From Solirubrum sp044628455 (GTDB taxonomy: Bacteria; Bacteroidota; Bacteroidia; Cytophagales; Hymenobacteraceae): 64,000 nt of DNA. Location: positions 186,001 to 250,000 of the forward strand of contig NZ_JBIYZW010000003.1 in assembly GCF_044628455.1 (NCBI RefSeq). Direction: 5' to 3'. A program made the translations under genes and the position numbers. The notes beneath the pieces are model-generated. The model worked only from the letters and a program-made list of their open reading frames with translations. It ran no database searches and had not been told where the DNA came from. Shown here piece by piece: positions 62,230-64,000 of this stretch (positions are counted from its first letter, which is position 1; every line of letters starts with the position of its first letter).

Positions 62230-63288
62230 TTATTCGCAGCCCGCCGCGGCGGCGTAGCTGTTGCCGGCCTGCAGACCCAGCTCGGCGGCCTTGCGCCAGT
62301 CGGCGCAGGCGCCCTTGGGGTTGCGCAGCATTTCGCGGGCGTGGCCGCGGTTGAGGTAGGCTTCGGCGTACTGGCCGTTGGCCTGCAGGGCCGCCGTGGC
62401 GTCGGCTTCGGCGCCCTTGTAGTCGTCGAGCTTGAGCTTGGCGGCGGCGCGGTTGTTGAGCGCCAGCGCGTAGCCCGACTTCAGCTGCAAAGCCTTCGAG
62501 AAGTCTTCCACCGCGCCCTTGTAGTCCTCGGCCTCGAAGCGGGCCTGGCCCCGGCCCAGGTAGGCCACGGGGTTGTCGGCGTTGCGCCCGATGTAGGTGT
62601 TGTAGTCGGCCAGGGCACCCTTGGCGTCGCCCTGCCGGCGCTTGGCAGCGCCGCGGTTGAGCAGGGCCACTTCCAGCTCGGGCTGCAGGCGCAGGGCCTC
62701 GGAGTAATCCTGCACGGCGGCGGCGTAGTTGCCGAGCTGGCGCTGGGCGCTGCCGCGGTCGTGCAGGGCGTAGGCGTACTTGGGGTCGGCTTTGAGGGCG
62801 GCGCTGAAGTCGGCCAGGGCAGCCTGGTAGTCGCCTTTCTCGAAGCGCAGGTCGCCGCGGTAGTACCAGGCCGGGGCGTAATCGGGCTTCAGCTCGGTAA
62901 CCTTGCCGTAGTCCTGCTCGGCGCCGTCGTTGTCGCTTTGGGCCTGCTTGGCCTGGGCGCGGCCGTACCAGGCCGTGAAGCTGCCGGGCTCGAGGCGGAT
63001 GGCCTCGTTGTAGTCCTGCACGGCCGGGGCGTACTGCTTCAGCTCGTAGCGGGTGGCCGCGCGGTTGTAGTAGGCTTTGCTGAAGTCGGCCTTGGCTTTG
63101 ATGGCCTGGTCGAAGTCGAGCAGAGCGGCCTGGTAGCTTTTCTGGTTGAACTTCGCCACGCCGCTATTGTAATATTTCTCAGCTACCTGAGCAGGCGGCA
63201 GGGTAGTGGCCCGCACGGTATCCACCTGCGCCTGAGCCGTCAAACCTGCGGCCGAAAGGGCAAGAGTAAAGAGTATTTTTCGCATCAT
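62230..63288 (-). CDS. Secreted TPR-repeat protein
   Basis: The 352-residue product starts MMRKILFTLALSAAGLTAQAQV, a Sec signal peptide, and has about eight tetratricopeptide repeats. Examples are AEKYYNSGVAKFNQKSYQAALLDFDQAI, AWYYRGDLRFEKGDYQAALADFSAAL and VAYLGRGQARFEAEDYKGAVEDFSKAL. TPR superhelices bind peptides or proteins; location is periplasm or outer face. The last part has ACADWRKAAELGLQAG. It lies 26 bp before the PorE-like gene on the same strand, so the two are probably one transcription unit. Confidence 0.88.
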   Translation of the reverse strand: MMRKILFTLALSAAGLTAQAQVDTVRATTLPPAQVAEKYYNSGVAKFNQKSYQAALLDFDQAIKAKADFSKAYYNRAATRYELKQYAPAVQDYNEAIRLEPGSFTAWYGRAQAKQAQSDNDGAEQDYGKVTELKPDYAPAWYYRGDLRFEKGDYQAALADFSAALKADPKYAYALHDRGSAQRQLGNYAAAVQDYSEALRLQPELEVALLNRGAAKRRQGDAKGALADYNTYIGRNADNPVAYLGRGQARFEAEDYKGAVEDFSKALQLKSGYALALNNRAAAKLKLDDYKGAEADATAALQANGQYAEAYLNRGHAREMLRNPKGACADWRKAAELGLQAGNSYAAAAGCE

Positions 63289-63600
63289 CCTGGGGAGCCG
63301 GCGCAGCGCCGGGAGGCGGGCCGTGCCGAAATATATTGGATTTTTCCGCAGCTACCGCCGCTGCCCCGGCAGAATTTCCCGCAGAAGCCCCGGCCGGGAC
63401 CAACGGCCCGGGCCCGCCGGTACGGCGGCCACCGCGGGCTGCCGACCGGCCAACCGAGTAGTTACTGCGCACTGGGCAAAACCAACTACCCCGCTTCGGT
63501 GGTTATAGAGCGCGGCGTGCCGGAGTTTGCGTAATTTTGCGTCCGGTGCGACGCCCCGCCTCGCCCGCTTTCTCCCTGTAACCCAAGTTTGTCAACTACT
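63289..63600. other. Divergent intergenic region with two promoter-like boxes
   Basis: This 312-bp region between the TPR gene and the bacilliredoxin gene has TATATTTC on the minus strand (63328-63335) and TAATTTTG on the plus strand (63532-63539). I see no gene in it. Confidence 0.5.
63532..63539 (+). promoter_or_regulatory. -7 box for the bacilliredoxin gene
   Basis: TAATTTTG, exact TAnnTTTG, 61 bp before the ATG at 63601. Confidence 0.5.
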
Positions 63601-64000
63601 ATGGCAATGTACCCCGAATACATGGTGGCTCCCATCCGCCAGGACCTCACCGAAGCTGGTTTCGAGCAGCTCATGTCGCCCGAAGAAGTAGAAGCCGCCC
63701 TCAAGCCCGCCAGCGGCACGGTGCTGGTAGCCGTGAACTCGGTGTGCGGCTGCGCCGCTGCCAAAGCCCGCCCGGCCCTGAAAATGGCTTTGTCGAGCTC
63801 CGATAAGAAACCGGCCAAGCTGGTAACCGTGTTTGCCGGCATGGAAACTGAAGCCGTGGCCAAGGTGCGCGAGCATATGCTGCCCTACCCGCCCTCGTCG
63901 CCAAGCATTGCCCTGTTCAAGGACGGCGAGCTGGTGCACATGATCGAGCGTTACCACATCGAAGGCAACGACCTGATGCGCATTGTGGATAACCTTCAGG
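63601..64000 (+). CDS. Bacilliredoxin, BrxA/BrxB family (partial, 3' end beyond window)
   Basis: The visible 133 residues start MAMYPEYMVAPIRQDLTEAGFEQL and contain VNSVCGCAAAKARPALKMAL, with the CGC motif of BrxA/BrxB, then VTVFAGMETEAVAKVREHMLPYPPSSPSIALFKDGELVHMIERYHIEGND. Bacilliredoxins remove bacillithiol from mixed disulfides on proteins after oxidative stress. The family is usually about 135-145 residues, so only a few C-terminal residues are missing. Other bacillithiol genes are not in the window. The gene is divergent from the TPR gene. Confidence 0.93.
   Translation, partial: MAMYPEYMVAPIRQDLTEAGFEQLMSPEEVEAALKPASGTVLVAVNSVCGCAAAKARPALKMALSSSDKKPAKLVTVFAGMETEAVAKVREHMLPYPPSSPSIALFKDGELVHMIERYHIEGNDLMRIVDNLQ

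Overview
The window reads as chromosomal DNA from a GC-rich aerobic Bacteroidota, most likely Hymenobacter or a close relative in the Cytophagales. The phylum call rests on several features: TAnnTTTG-type promoters, a fused SecDF, the gliding lipoprotein GldH beside RicT, a PorE-like OmpA protein, a type IX secretion (T9SS) cargo protease, a GlmU-family protein, a stand-alone BatD and a type B L31. The genus is an inference from GC content, gene families and the six ferritin-like proteins. No rRNA, tRNA, transposase, prophage or CRISPR array was found. A 130-N assembly gap lies inside hrpB.

Layout. 0-13 kb: sugar epimerase (cut by the edge), pnuC-nadR-like pair, rhodanese, hrpB helicase, an FRG-domain protein, a Ktr/Trk potassium pair, glutaryl-CoA-type acyl-CoA dehydrogenase, then small proteins of unknown function. 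13-18 kb: a stand-alone HIRAN protein, a winged-helix-like protein, a disordered protein behind a 21-bp repeat array, ruvB and queG. 18-23.6 kb: three successive copies of a two-gene ferritin-like cassette (six genes), all on the minus strand. 23.8-29.6 kb: batD, aroC, nfu and a cytochrome-like/YceI/DUF5777 operon. 29.7-32 kb: an ECF sigma factor overlapping a protein that combines an inner-membrane anti-sigma-like end with an outer-membrane barrel. 32-38 kb: secDF, udk, rdgB and small secreted proteins. 38-45.5 kb: rpmE2, a GlmU-like/membrane protein/holB operon, hemC, an NTF2-fold protein, DUF2238, a secreted cyclophilin and an RmlD-like reductase. 45.5-54 kb: S8 protease with T9SS tail, M57 metalloprotease, ricT-gldH and a 565-residue Ser/Gly/Tyr/Arg/Gln low-complexity protein. 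54-64 kb: two propeller-like secreted proteins, a helix-hairpin-helix protein, LUD-lpxH, a hydrolase, a PorE-like protein, a TPR protein and a bacilliredoxin cut by the edge.

Themes. Envelope biology dominates: protein export (SecDF), T9SS and gliding (GldH, PorE-like, sorting-tail protease), lipid A synthesis (LpxH), and envelope signalling (sigma factor plus two-membrane regulator). Stress and metal handling is a second theme (ferritin-like cassettes, bacilliredoxin, RuvB, disordered proteins). A third is an unusual density of short noncoding repeats. Three arrays have about 21-bp, two-helical-turn phasing, and there are several heptamer or octamer arrays, two of them in facing inverted pairs around gene starts. 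The most interesting items are the sigma/two-membrane regulator, the triplicated ferritin cassette with one copy missing ligands, the FUS-like low-complexity protein and the phased arrays.
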